From Iodidimonas muriae (GTDB lineage: Bacteria > Pseudomonadota > Alphaproteobacteria > Sphingomonadales > Rhodothalassiaceae): a stretch of 64,000 bases of DNA. How positions within the stretch are numbered: the stretch's first letter is position 1; the number at the start of each line of letters is the position of its first letter. Where the stretch lies: NCBI RefSeq assembly GCF_014647255.1, contig NZ_BMOV01000001.1:116275-180274 (forward strand), given 5' to 3'. The position numbers were made by a program, and so were the translations under genes. Shown piece by piece: positions 55,595 through 63,454 of the stretch. The notes beneath the pieces were generated by a model. It did not search any database. It had not been told where the DNA came from and saw nothing but the letters and a program-made list of their open reading frames with translations.

Positions 55595-57181
55595 ATGACT
55601 CTTGAAGAAGAAATCAGCAACCGCCGAACCTTCGCCATTATTTCGCATCCCGATGCGGGGAAAACCACGCTGACCGAAAAGCTGTTGCTGTTTGGCGGCG
55701 CGATTCAGCTTGCCGGAGAAGTGAAGGCGCGCGGCGAAAGGCGGCGGGCCCGGTCCGACTGGATGAAGGTGGAGCAAGAGCGCGGCATTTCCGTTGCCTC
55801 ATCGGTGATGACCTATAGCTGGCAGGACAGCACTTTCAATCTGCTGGATACGCCGGGCCATGAAGATTTCTCTGAAGATACCTATCGGGTGCTGACAGCG
55901 GTGGATAGTGCCGTGATGGTGCTGGATGCGGCCAAAGGGATCGAAGCCCAGACCTATAAGCTGTTCGAGGTGTGCCGCCTGCGCGATATGCCGGTTGTTA
56001 CCTTCATCAACAAGATGGACCGTGAAGCCCTTGATGCCTTTGATTTGCTGGATGAGATCGAGCAAAAACTGGCCTTGGACGTAACGCCCGCCACATGGCC
56101 CATTGGCATGGGCCGGGATTTCAAGGGATGTTACGATCTGATCAATGATCGTCTGATTTTGATGCAGGCGGCCGATAAGAACATCCGCTCGGAAGGGATT
56201 GCACTTGAAGGGCTGGATGATCCGCGTTTGAGCGAATATCTGCCGCAAGATCGCGTCGATAGTTTACGCGAGCAGGTGGAAATGGTGCGCGGGCTGTGCA
56301 AGCCGTTTGACCGGCAAGCCTATCTGGAAGGTCATCTGACGCCGGTGTTCTTTGGCAGCGCCTTCAACAGCTTCGGTGTGCGTGATTTGTTGTCGGGCCT
56401 GCGGGATTTTGCACCGTCACCGGGGGCGCAAGCCGCTGTGGAGCGCCAGGTTGATTCAAAAGAGCCGAAGCTATCGGGGTTTGTGTTTAAAATTCAGGCG
56501 AATATGGACCCGAAACACCGCGATCGTATGGCCTTTGTGCGGCTTGTTTCGGGGCGGTTCAAACGCGGTATGAAGCTCAAGCATGTGCGCACGGGGAAAA
56601 CCTTGTCGGTGCATAATGCCCAGCTTTTTTTAGCGCAGGACCGGGAACTTGCGGAAGCGGCGGTGGCTGGGGACATCATCGGTATCCCCAATCATGGCGG
56701 CTATAAAATTGGCGATACCCTGACAGAAGGCGAAGAGATTCGCTTCACCGGAATTCCAAGCTTTGCGCCGGAATTGATGCAAAGGGTAAGGCCCGTAGAC
56801 CCCATGCGCGCCAAACATCTGGCCCGCGCTCTGGAGCAATTGGCCGAAGAGGGCGCGGCGTCTGTCTTCAAGCCCTATCTGGGGGCCGACTGGATCGTTG
56901 GCGTGGTGGGCAGCCTGCAATTCGATGTGTTGGCTGACCGTATTCGCACCGAATTCAATATTCCTGTTCGTTTCGAGCCCACAGAGCTTTATACTGCCCG
57001 TTGGGTGGAAGCGTCCGACCCTAAGGTGCTCAAGCAATTCATGGACGCCAATCGCACGGCTTTGGCCGAAGACCATACGGGGCAACCCGTATATCTGGCC
57101 CGCAATCATTGGCACCTTAATAAAGGTCAGGACGATTGGCCCGACCTGAAATTTTTGAAGACAAAACAAGAGGTGGCCTGA
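55595..57181 (+). CDS. prfC: Peptide chain release factor 3
   Basis: Protein of 528 residues, normal RF3 length. GTPase motifs G1 SHPDAGKTTLTEKL, G3 LDTPGHEDFSEDTY and G4 INKMDREALD are intact, as are KVEQERGISVASSVM and the C-terminal VGSLQFDVLADRI. It recycles RF1/RF2 from the ribosome after termination using GTP. The stop overlaps the ATG of the next lipoprotein gene by 1 bp. Confidence 0.96.
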   Translation: MTLEEEISNRRTFAIISHPDAGKTTLTEKLLLFGGAIQLAGEVKARGERRRARSDWMKVEQERGISVASSVMTYSWQDSTFNLLDTPGHEDFSEDTYRVLTAVDSAVMVLDAAKGIEAQTYKLFEVCRLRDMPVVTFINKMDREALDAFDLLDEIEQKLALDVTPATWPIGMGRDFKGCYDLINDRLILMQAADKNIRSEGIALEGLDDPRLSEYLPQDRVDSLREQVEMVRGLCKPFDRQAYLEGHLTPVFFGSAFNSFGVRDLLSGLRDFAPSPGAQAAVERQVDSKEPKLSGFVFKIQANMDPKHRDRMAFVRLVSGRFKRGMKLKHVRTGKTLSVHNAQLFLAQDRELAEAAVAGDIIGIPNHGGYKIGDTLTEGEEIRFTGIPSFAPELMQRVRPVDPMRAKHLARALEQLAEEGAASVFKPYLGADWIVGVVGSLQFDVLADRIRTEFNIPVRFEPTELYTARWVEASDPKVLKQFMDANRTALAEDHTGQPVYLARNHWHLNKGQDDWPDLKFLKTKQEVA

Positions 57182-57819
57182 TGCTTTCTTCGCGTTTGTT
57201 GATGATTATCCCGATTGTTCTTGGGGGCGGCAGCCTTGCCTCTTGCGCGGAATTCGGGGAGCAATCGGGGCCCAATAACAAACAGGTTGAAGCCGCGCTG
57301 CGCCATCATTACGACCTGATGGCGCAGGCCGTTGGGCCACTGGATTTTCAGGTGGAGCGGGAAATCCGTGAAACCTTTGACGAGACTTTGGACGACGAGA
57401 CGGATGAGGAGGAGGTGCAGATCGTGCAGCCCCGCGATCGGGAAGACTGTACCGAAATGCAGATGATCATCCGCAAGCCCAATGGAGAGGAAACGACGGA
57501 AACATTTCGTGTTCCCTGTGATGTGCTGGACAAGGCGCGTATCGGCCTGCAAGAAGGACTGCGGGCAATGGAAGAAGCCTTCGATGAAAGCGCTGTGGTT
57601 TTTTCACGCAAGATGGCCCGTTTTTCTCCGGGTGAATTCGATCATGCAAAAAAGATTGCGTGCGTGGCGGCAAAAGAACGCCCGGGCTATGTATGTGATA
57701 GCCGTGTCTGGATGAGCTTTGGAAAAGGCGAGCCGCGTGTGCATATGGTAACGGCCCGCTTTGTTTATGATGGGGATGACTGGCTCGCTTTGGAAGTGGA
57801 TGACAGTCGGTTTCAGTAA
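57181..57819 (+). CDS. Lipoprotein of unknown function behind prfC
   Basis: Protein of 212 residues. The ATG at 57181 overlaps the prfC stop (TGATG) and begins a lipoprotein signal with lipobox LASC at about residues 18-21. The mature part is acidic (DETLDDETDEEEVQIV) and has four later cysteines that could form two disulfides (REDCTEM/VPCDV and KIACVA/YVCDS). No domain recognised. Translational coupling to prfC is probable; a functional link is not implied. Confidence 0.75.
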   Translation: MLSSRLLMIIPIVLGGGSLASCAEFGEQSGPNNKQVEAALRHHYDLMAQAVGPLDFQVEREIRETFDETLDDETDEEEVQIVQPRDREDCTEMQMIIRKPNGEETTETFRVPCDVLDKARIGLQEGLRAMEEAFDESAVVFSRKMARFSPGEFDHAKKIACVAAKERPGYVCDSRVWMSFGKGEPRVHMVTARFVYDGDDWLALEVDDSRFQ

Positions 57820-57848
57820 ATATACATTTATTACGAGTGCTGAAATTT

Positions 57849-57881
57849 CCTTCTGCATCTTTTTATTTGTGATGCAGAAGG
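57849..57881 (+). terminator. Long hairpin between the lipoprotein and small Cys-motif genes
   Basis: CCTTCTGCATC and GATGCAGAAGG form a perfect 11-bp stem with an 11-base, T-rich loop, 29 bp past the lipoprotein stop. Only TTAAT follows, so it may be a weak terminator, or a structured leader of the gene at 57950. Confidence 0.5.
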
Positions 57882-57949
57882 TTAATCTGGTAGCTTTATC
57901 CAATCGGTTGCAGAATTTAATGTGTCTGTAGATATTTTTTGAGTAATTT

Positions 57950-58177
57950 ATGTGCGCAAATAAACTGGAAATGACCAAGTCTCTTATGCGCGTTCGTTAC
58001 GCGCTTGAGGCATTGAACGATCAGGATCAAGAGGCCGTGGTGCAACTTTTGGAGCAAACGGCGCAAAAAAAATCCCAAAACCGCGCTCCGCTGATGAATG
58101 ATGGTCGGGATGTGTATTTTTGTTCGCGCTGCGGTGGCTATCACCCCCGTCAACGGCATTTGGGCCTTAAAAACTAA
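57950..58177 (+). CDS. Small protein with CxxC motif
   Basis: A 75-residue frame. The first half is helical and charged (MTKSLMRVRYALEALNDQDQ), the end carries FCSRCGGYHPRQRHLG, which looks like half of a zinc ribbon (two Cys, then His). No strong ribosome site is seen (AGTAATTT before the ATG). The 3' end overlaps the convergent NfrA-like gene by 11 bp. Composition and motif favour a real gene, but no family was recognised. Confidence 0.5.
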   Translation: MCANKLEMTKSLMRVRYALEALNDQDQEAVVQLLEQTAQKKSQNRAPLMNDGRDVYFCSRCGGYHPRQRHLGLKN

Positions 58178-59453
58178 GGCTCAATGTTACGGTTACGCCA
58201 TTGGGGTTGCGTGATGTACCTGCGATATTGTTGCGATATTGCACGGTCATGTCGATTTTTTGCATAGGGGCTTTATAAACACCGGCCCCAATGGGCAGGC
58301 TGATCGTGAGGCCGGGACCGCCTTCCAACAAGGATGATCGCCCCAAAGCATCATCTTGCCAAAGCCCCGATAAAACCAGATGGGGCGTTATCTGTATGGG
58401 GCCGAATTCGGTTGCGCGGCCCAGTCTGGCTTCACCGCTGAGTTGTAGATCTGTTTTCGATAATCCGATGGCGGCAATGTCGCCGTAAATGGACCAGAAA
58501 AGCCACGACTTTCCTTTTTGCCCGATAGGGCGTTCAAAGCCCGCGCCTTTGGAGGCCGAGGCGCGAAACAGCCAGTCATCCCGGGAAAAGGCCCCAAGAG
58601 AAATCAGGCGCTCCACCCCGATGATAATGGATTGGCTGGCAAAAGGTTTCAGTTTCAAGCCCACACCACCTTGCAGGCTTTCATCATGGGGGGTGGGCGC
58701 CGCGCCATCGATGGTCCATAAAATCCGTGAAAAGCCGGCAATCCAACGGTCTGGCGATCCCAGATCAAGGGGAATACGGGCATTACCTTCCAAAATTCCC
58801 TGACTTTGGCTTAACACCCGGTCACCGAAACGCAGCTCTTGCCCGGGGGTGGCATTGGTCCGCCATAAAAGGCTGGCAGATCCCCAAAGCGTTTGTGACA
58901 AGGCGCGCACTTCCCGCTTCAATAGCTCGGTGGTGTCCGGATCTTCTTCATGGTCGATGGCGGCCTTGAACTGCTCGATCGCACAGGCGCGGTCATGCAA
59001 CTGACGGCACAGATATCCCAATTGGCGGTGCAAAAAGCTGTCTGACGGGCTGGCCTTTGTGGCTTTTTCAAAAGCAACACGGGCCGCTTGCACATCGCCT
59101 GAGGCAACCAAGGCAAAGCCCAGCGCTTTCAAAGTCTGCGTTTCGGGTTGTAACGCATAGGCAAGCTGGAATGTCTGCGCCGCTTTGGCATAGGCTCCCA
59201 GATTATTATACAGATGGGCCAGATCGAGCGCGATTTGAAGGCGGCGCTTCGGGTTTTGTTCCTGTTCCAATGCCCGTTCAAAAAAGAGTGCCGCATCTTC
59301 ATGCTGGCCTTTTTGCAAAAGCTGATAGGCGCACGCTGTCGTTTCCATCATTGGATCGCACGGATCGGCCAATGCCTTTGCGGGGCTGAACAAAACAGGC
59401 CACAGCGCGGCCATCAGGGCAAACCAATGCAAAGGCAATTCTTTATTTCCCAT
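58167..59453 (-). CDS. NfrA-like outer-membrane protein (TPR plus barrel)
   Basis: Protein of 428 residues. The ATG at 59453, after GAGG, gives a signal peptide (LMAALWPVLFSPAKALA). TPR-type helices follow (about 45-185: ALDLAHLYNNLGAYAKAAQ, FLHRQLGYLCRQLHDRACAI). The C-terminal half (about 200-428) resembles the NfrA C-terminal barrel, ending in Phe (VTVTLSLSF). NfrA of E. coli exports a ManNAc-type glycan and is about 990 residues, so this is a short version. The start lies inside the end of the NfrB-like gene (11-bp overlap), supporting a joint role. Confidence 0.75.
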   Translation of the reverse strand: MGNKELPLHWFALMAALWPVLFSPAKALADPCDPMMETTACAYQLLQKGQHEDAALFFERALEQEQNPKRRLQIALDLAHLYNNLGAYAKAAQTFQLAYALQPETQTLKALGFALVASGDVQAARVAFEKATKASPSDSFLHRQLGYLCRQLHDRACAIEQFKAAIDHEEDPDTTELLKREVRALSQTLWGSASLLWRTNATPGQELRFGDRVLSQSQGILEGNARIPLDLGSPDRWIAGFSRILWTIDGAAPTPHDESLQGGVGLKLKPFASQSIIIGVERLISLGAFSRDDWLFRASASKGAGFERPIGQKGKSWLFWSIYGDIAAIGLSKTDLQLSGEARLGRATEFGPIQITPHLVLSGLWQDDALGRSSLLEGGPGLTISLPIGAGVYKAPMQKIDMTVQYRNNIAGTSRNPNGVTVTLSLSF

Positions 59454-60846
59454 GAATTGCCTCGTCATTTTCGGGGAAGATATGTGCGGTTTTCTCCCAG
59501 TGCAAAGGCGTGCCCAGCAGCCGATGGGCGGTATAAAGGCGCAGTGCCCGCATGGCCGCTGCAAAATTGATAAAATTGGCAACCACCATGCGCGGGGCCG
59601 ATATCATGCCGTGTTGCCAGCCATAAAGCCGGGTCGCATAGAGCATGCGGTGGGCCACGCGGTTAAACACCAGAGCGAGATTTCCAATCAGCAAAAAGGC
59701 CAAGGGCGATCCGGCCTGGATCAAGGGGCGAGCATTGTGAAGGTGCAGCGCTTTCGTGGCTTCAAAAACGAGAATAAGGGCCATGACGACATAGGCAAAA
59801 ACGCTGACAAGAGCGGTGAGAATGGCCTTTCTGTCCCGCATCAGCATATATCGGGTGGCCCAGTTTCCGGGCCATCCCTGACTTGCCCATGCTTGTAGGG
59901 CAATGCCGATCAACCAGCGGGCTTTTTGCCGGACAGCCAGCTTGAAAACTGCGGGGAAATATTCGCGGGTGGCGATGACCATTTGCCCGTCTTTGCTTTC
60001 AGGTAGCCGGACGAAAATGCTGCGATGACCCAGACGCAGCAGGATCAGGGCCAGTTCATAATCTTCTGTCAGGCTATTTTGTGAAAAAGGACCGTGGTTT
60101 TGATGCATGTCTACCACATCTTGTAAAGCCTGACGGGAAAAGGCACAGCCAACACCGGCACAAGGCACACCGCCTGCAAATCTTTCCCGGAAAACCAGAT
60201 CTTTTTGATGGGCTTCTGCAAATTCATCCAGATAATGCCCGCTGACAAGATGGCGTAAACCGATGGGCAGGGGGACCACGGGAAGCTGGATCATATGGGC
60301 ACGGTCAGACAGATAATTGAACAGCTTCAATTCTTCCGGATGCACCACATCTTCTGCATCATGCAAAACAATCTGCTTGATGGTCTTATGGCAAGGATCT
60401 TGGTGAAGGGCGCGCCAAAGCGCATTAAGGCAATCGCCTTTGCTGGTGGGGCCGGGATGGTCCAGTATGATGATTTTCAGCCATTTTCCCAAAGGGTCCA
60501 CGGATCGTGCCGCGCGGGCGGTGGCTTCATCATTGGGATAAACGCCCAAGAAAACATGATAATGTTCATACCGAACCGTATCATGAAGGCGTGTCAGCAT
60601 GGGGCCGATCACATCACTTTCCTGCCATGCCGGGATGAAAATGGCGATGGGGGATTGGGGGATATCTGGAAGGCTTTGCGAGCAGGCTCTTTGGGAGGTC
60701 CGATAAACGGTAAGGGACCGGGCCAGCATCCGCACATGGGTGCTGATATCGATAAACAGATCATCAAGCCCCGAAACGGCAAGAATAACCGCAACGATCC
60801 ATATCAAGCCCGTTAGTGCAAAATGCACGGGCTCTGCCCCCTCCAT
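59443..60846 (-). CDS. NfrB-like membrane glycosyltransferase (short form)
   Basis: Protein of 467 residues. An N-terminal helix (about 10-27) is followed by a GT2 domain: IAIFIPAWQESDVIGPML, LGVYPNDEATARAA, DAED, VGCAFSRQAL, TEDYELALILLRLGH and QKARW (QxxRW of processive synthases). Three or so C-terminal helices follow. This order matches NfrB, the inner-membrane synthase of the N4-receptor exopolysaccharide. E. coli NfrB is about 745 residues because of a C-terminal c-di-GMP-binding MshEN domain; that part is absent here. Confidence 0.85.
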   Translation of the reverse strand: MEGAEPVHFALTGLIWIVAVILAVSGLDDLFIDISTHVRMLARSLTVYRTSQRACSQSLPDIPQSPIAIFIPAWQESDVIGPMLTRLHDTVRYEHYHVFLGVYPNDEATARAARSVDPLGKWLKIIILDHPGPTSKGDCLNALWRALHQDPCHKTIKQIVLHDAEDVVHPEELKLFNYLSDRAHMIQLPVVPLPIGLRHLVSGHYLDEFAEAHQKDLVFRERFAGGVPCAGVGCAFSRQALQDVVDMHQNHGPFSQNSLTEDYELALILLRLGHRSIFVRLPESKDGQMVIATREYFPAVFKLAVRQKARWLIGIALQAWASQGWPGNWATRYMLMRDRKAILTALVSVFAYVVMALILVFEATKALHLHNARPLIQAGSPLAFLLIGNLALVFNRVAHRMLYATRLYGWQHGMISAPRMVVANFINFAAAMRALRLYTAHRLLGTPLHWEKTAHIFPENDEAIHGK

Positions 60847-60938
60847 ATCATCCCCTCATGAAAGCGTTTCGGCCTGTTCAAGATGTGCCCCCACATCCCT
60901 GCCGATTTTATGACGTATTTTTTCAAGAAATCAATGGA

Positions 60939-61928
60939 TTAGGCCGTAACCATATAAATGGCCAAGGCAAGCAAAAACAGCGTGTATATCAGGGCTGAAC
61001 GGGCCGCCAATTTATGGGCTTGGTTGATGCTGGAGATGGAGGGAGACGGCATATCTTCTCCGAAAATATCGCCCGTGCGTTGATAGCTTCCAATACATAC
61101 GGGGCCGCCCAAACGGGTCCCTAAAAATCCGGAAAAAAGAGCCACAGACAAGCTGAAGGTTGGCCATGCATAGCGTTTTCGGGCGCAGGCCATATGAAGA
61201 CCGCGCGCCAATCCTGTACCTCTGGTGATCAGGCTGCCAAGAAACAGGAATGGCAGGCTTAGAAAAATCGCCGGGGCCAGAAAAATGGCGGAGCCATAGC
61301 GCAGGGCAAAGCCGAAACTGCGGGCATGATCGGACCGTTCGTCAATCATGATGCTGGCGGTGTCGATCAATTTGAAGGCAAAAAGTGCGGGAAGCCCGCC
61401 CAATGCGTACCACAAAAGGGGCGCGATAAAGCCTTGGGAAAACCCCATGGCGATGCTTTCAATGGCGGCGGCGGACAAGCCATGTTTGTCCAGATTGGCG
61501 GTGTCCCGTCCGGTGATAAGGGTGATGGTCGCTCGGCCTTCTTCAAGGCTGGATTCCAGACTCCGCGTGATCAGGCGCATACGTTCCAGCATGGGCCGAA
61601 GCCCCAAAACAGCGGCAATCAGCATGGCATCTATGATCCAGCCAAAGGGGATCTGTTGCAAAAGAAGCGAAAGGCCCAGTCCGCACAGGAAGCCGAAAAT
61701 GAGCAGGAAAACCGCTATGGAAATAGAATCGATGCGGCGGGCCCCCTCATTGACGGAAGGGTGGTTATAACGCCGTTCGATCATATTGATCATTCGTCCG
61801 GCCAAAACCAATGGCCGTGAAAAAAACCGGCTGATGCGGCTGGAACTGCACAAGGTGAGATTGGCAAGAATGGCGATCAGCACTGTCCATAAGGATTGGT
61901 CTAACGCCGGCGGTATTCCCAGATCCAT
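60939..61928 (-). CDS. CobD/CbiB-like membrane protein with altered family motifs
   Basis: Protein of 329 residues, about six or seven helices. The order of elements follows adenosylcobinamide-phosphate synthase: SRPLVLAGRMINMIERRYN (for HPVxxxGxxIxxLE), IESIAMGFSQGFIAPLLWYALGGLPAL (for ESxAENxSDGxxAPxxW), DTASIMIDERS (for NTxDSMxG) and AWPTFSLSVALFSGFLGTRLGG (for SPNAGWPxAxxAGxLGxxLGG). Several polar residues common in the family (Glu-Asn, Asp, Ser-Pro-Asn) are replaced. The ATG at 61928 follows GGGGG. It may have lost or changed activity. No other cobalamin gene is near. Confidence 0.75.
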   Translation of the reverse strand: MDLGIPPALDQSLWTVLIAILANLTLCSSSRISRFFSRPLVLAGRMINMIERRYNHPSVNEGARRIDSISIAVFLLIFGFLCGLGLSLLLQQIPFGWIIDAMLIAAVLGLRPMLERMRLITRSLESSLEEGRATITLITGRDTANLDKHGLSAAAIESIAMGFSQGFIAPLLWYALGGLPALFAFKLIDTASIMIDERSDHARSFGFALRYGSAIFLAPAIFLSLPFLFLGSLITRGTGLARGLHMACARKRYAWPTFSLSVALFSGFLGTRLGGPVCIGSYQRTGDIFGEDMPSPSISSINQAHKLAARSALIYTLFLLALAIYMVTA

Positions 61929-61929
61929 C

Positions 61930-62112
61930 TTATTGCCCCCGCAAAATTTTTCCCGGCCGACGCTTGGGCAAAGCCACAAGGACGGCATGTTTTTGTGGCC
62001 CGTCCGCACGTCCCCACATGCGGATCTCCAAAGCGGTGCGCCAACAGCCCATACACAGCCCCAACACAGGGTCCAATACGCAGATTTTGGTGCAAGGTGA
62101 TTTGCAGTGCAT
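61930..62112 (-). CDS. DUF1289-family small Cys protein
   Basis: Protein of 60 residues with the DUF1289 signature SPCTKICVLDPVLGLCMGCWRTALEIRMW, four cysteines in C-x3-C and C-x2-C spacing, then a basic tail. DUF1289 proteins are common in proteobacteria and of unknown function; the cysteines suggest metal binding. The stop codon ends 1 bp before the CobD-like ATG, so both are probably on one transcript. Confidence 0.85.
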   Translation of the reverse strand: MHCKSPCTKICVLDPVLGLCMGCWRTALEIRMWGRADGPQKHAVLVALPKRRPGKILRGQ

Positions 62113-62276
62113 TGTTTTGATGGATCCCCATACCGTGCAAGGAAACCCCGCCTACGGTGCTATATCAGACTATGCCAGTGCAAAAGCCCCTGAAGCAAGC
62201 GGCGGGTTGAAAGGCAACGCCGTCCGTGCAAATCATGGGCGGATGATGTCCCGGATAACAAGGCTAGGATGGTGAG

Positions 62277-63413
62277 ATGGATTTTGCGTTAAGCGATGAA
62301 CAGACCATGCTCAAATCGGGCGCAGAACGGTTTATCCGGGAAAGCTATGCCTTTGAAAAACGGCGGGGGCTTGCGGCTTTAGATGAAGGCTTTTCCCGCG
62401 ACCATTGGCGCAGCTTTGCCGAATTGGGCTGGTTGGCTTTGCCCTTCAAAGAAGAAGATGATGGTCTTGGTGGCAGTGCTGTGGATGTGATGCTTTTGAT
62501 GGAGCAATTTGGCCGCGGATTGGTTCTGGAGCCTTATCTCTCCACCATTTTAATGGCTGGCGGGGCCATCAGCTCTATGGGGTCGCCAAGCCAGCGCAAG
62601 CGTTATCTTCCGGCCATTATGGAGGGTAAAACTTTGGCTGCCTTGGCTTATGTAGAGCCACAAGGGCGCTATGATCTGGCAGATATCAACACCAAGGCCG
62701 AGATTGATGGCAAAGGCTGGCGGTTAAGTGGTGAAAAAAGCGTCGTTTTAGGGGGCGGTTCGGCGGATGTGTTTGTGGTTTTGGCGCGTACATCGGGGGC
62801 GCTTCGGGATGAACGGGGACTTTCCTGCTTTTTGCTGGAACGCGGGATGGAAGGCCTGACGGTCCGTGATTATCGCACCACCGACGGAAATCGCGCCGCA
62901 GAACTGACATTCGATGCGGTGGCTTTGGAGCCAGAGGCACTTTTAGGCCCGGAAGACGGGGCCTTGCCCTTTATCAATGCGGTTATTGACCGGGCAACGG
63001 CGGCGGTCTGTGCGGAAGCGGTGGGCATCATGGATGCGGCGGTGGAGAAAACCCGTGCCTATCTGCTGCAGCGGAAGCAATTCGGCCAGCCCCTGGCGGC
63101 ATTTCAGTCTTTGCAGCACCGGCTGGCGGATATGGTGATCGGGCTGGAGCAAACGCGGTCACTGGCCTATGTGGCCAGTATCCGTGCGGATGGCGATGAT
63201 CCTGTGGAACGCGCACGGGCCGTGTCTGCCGCGAAGGCAGAAGTCGCGCGAAACGGCATCTTTGTTGTTGCCAATGCGGTGCAGCTTCACGGAGGCATGG
63301 GGGTTTCCGAAGAACTGGATATCGGCACGTTTTTCAAGCGCCTGCATATGATCAATGCACTATTTGGTGATCGTATATTCCATATTCGCCGCCATGAGGA
63401 ACTTGTGGCCTGA
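62277..63413 (+). CDS. Acyl-CoA dehydrogenase family protein (PimD/FadE small-subunit type)
   Basis: Protein of 378 residues. N-terminal MDFALSDEQTMLKSGAERFI, FAD region with LAYVEPQGRYDLADI (in place of the common TEPxAGSD) and LSGEKSVVLGGGSADVFVVLART, then YLLQRKQFGQPLAAFQSLQHRLADM and VQLHGGMGVSEELDIGTFFKRL. The usual catalytic Glu position in helix G is not evident, as in the short partner subunits of heterodimeric dehydrogenases (PimD, FadE) that act on branched, sterol or dicarboxyl-CoA substrates. No large-subunit gene is adjacent. Substrate unknown. Confidence 0.88.
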   Translation: MDFALSDEQTMLKSGAERFIRESYAFEKRRGLAALDEGFSRDHWRSFAELGWLALPFKEEDDGLGGSAVDVMLLMEQFGRGLVLEPYLSTILMAGGAISSMGSPSQRKRYLPAIMEGKTLAALAYVEPQGRYDLADINTKAEIDGKGWRLSGEKSVVLGGGSADVFVVLARTSGALRDERGLSCFLLERGMEGLTVRDYRTTDGNRAAELTFDAVALEPEALLGPEDGALPFINAVIDRATAAVCAEAVGIMDAAVEKTRAYLLQRKQFGQPLAAFQSLQHRLADMVIGLEQTRSLAYVASIRADGDDPVERARAVSAAKAEVARNGIFVVANAVQLHGGMGVSEELDIGTFFKRLHMINALFGDRIFHIRRHEELVA

Positions 63414-63435
63414 AAAACCGGCTGTGGCCGGGTTT
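63413..63435. terminator. Hairpin between the convergent dehydrogenase and egtD genes
   Basis: AAAAACCGGC and GCCGGGTTT pair with one bulged C around a TGTG loop. A runs on one side and T on the other could let it serve both convergent genes. The stop of the dehydrogenase gene lies within its first bases. Confidence 0.45.
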
Positions 63436-63454
63436 GGCATGGATGGGCGCGGGA

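Noticed and set aside
61901-62140. A 79-codon minus-strand frame overlapping the DUF1289 gene
   Set aside because: The 60-codon frame at 61930-62112 carries the clear DUF1289 cysteine signature; the longer frame does not.
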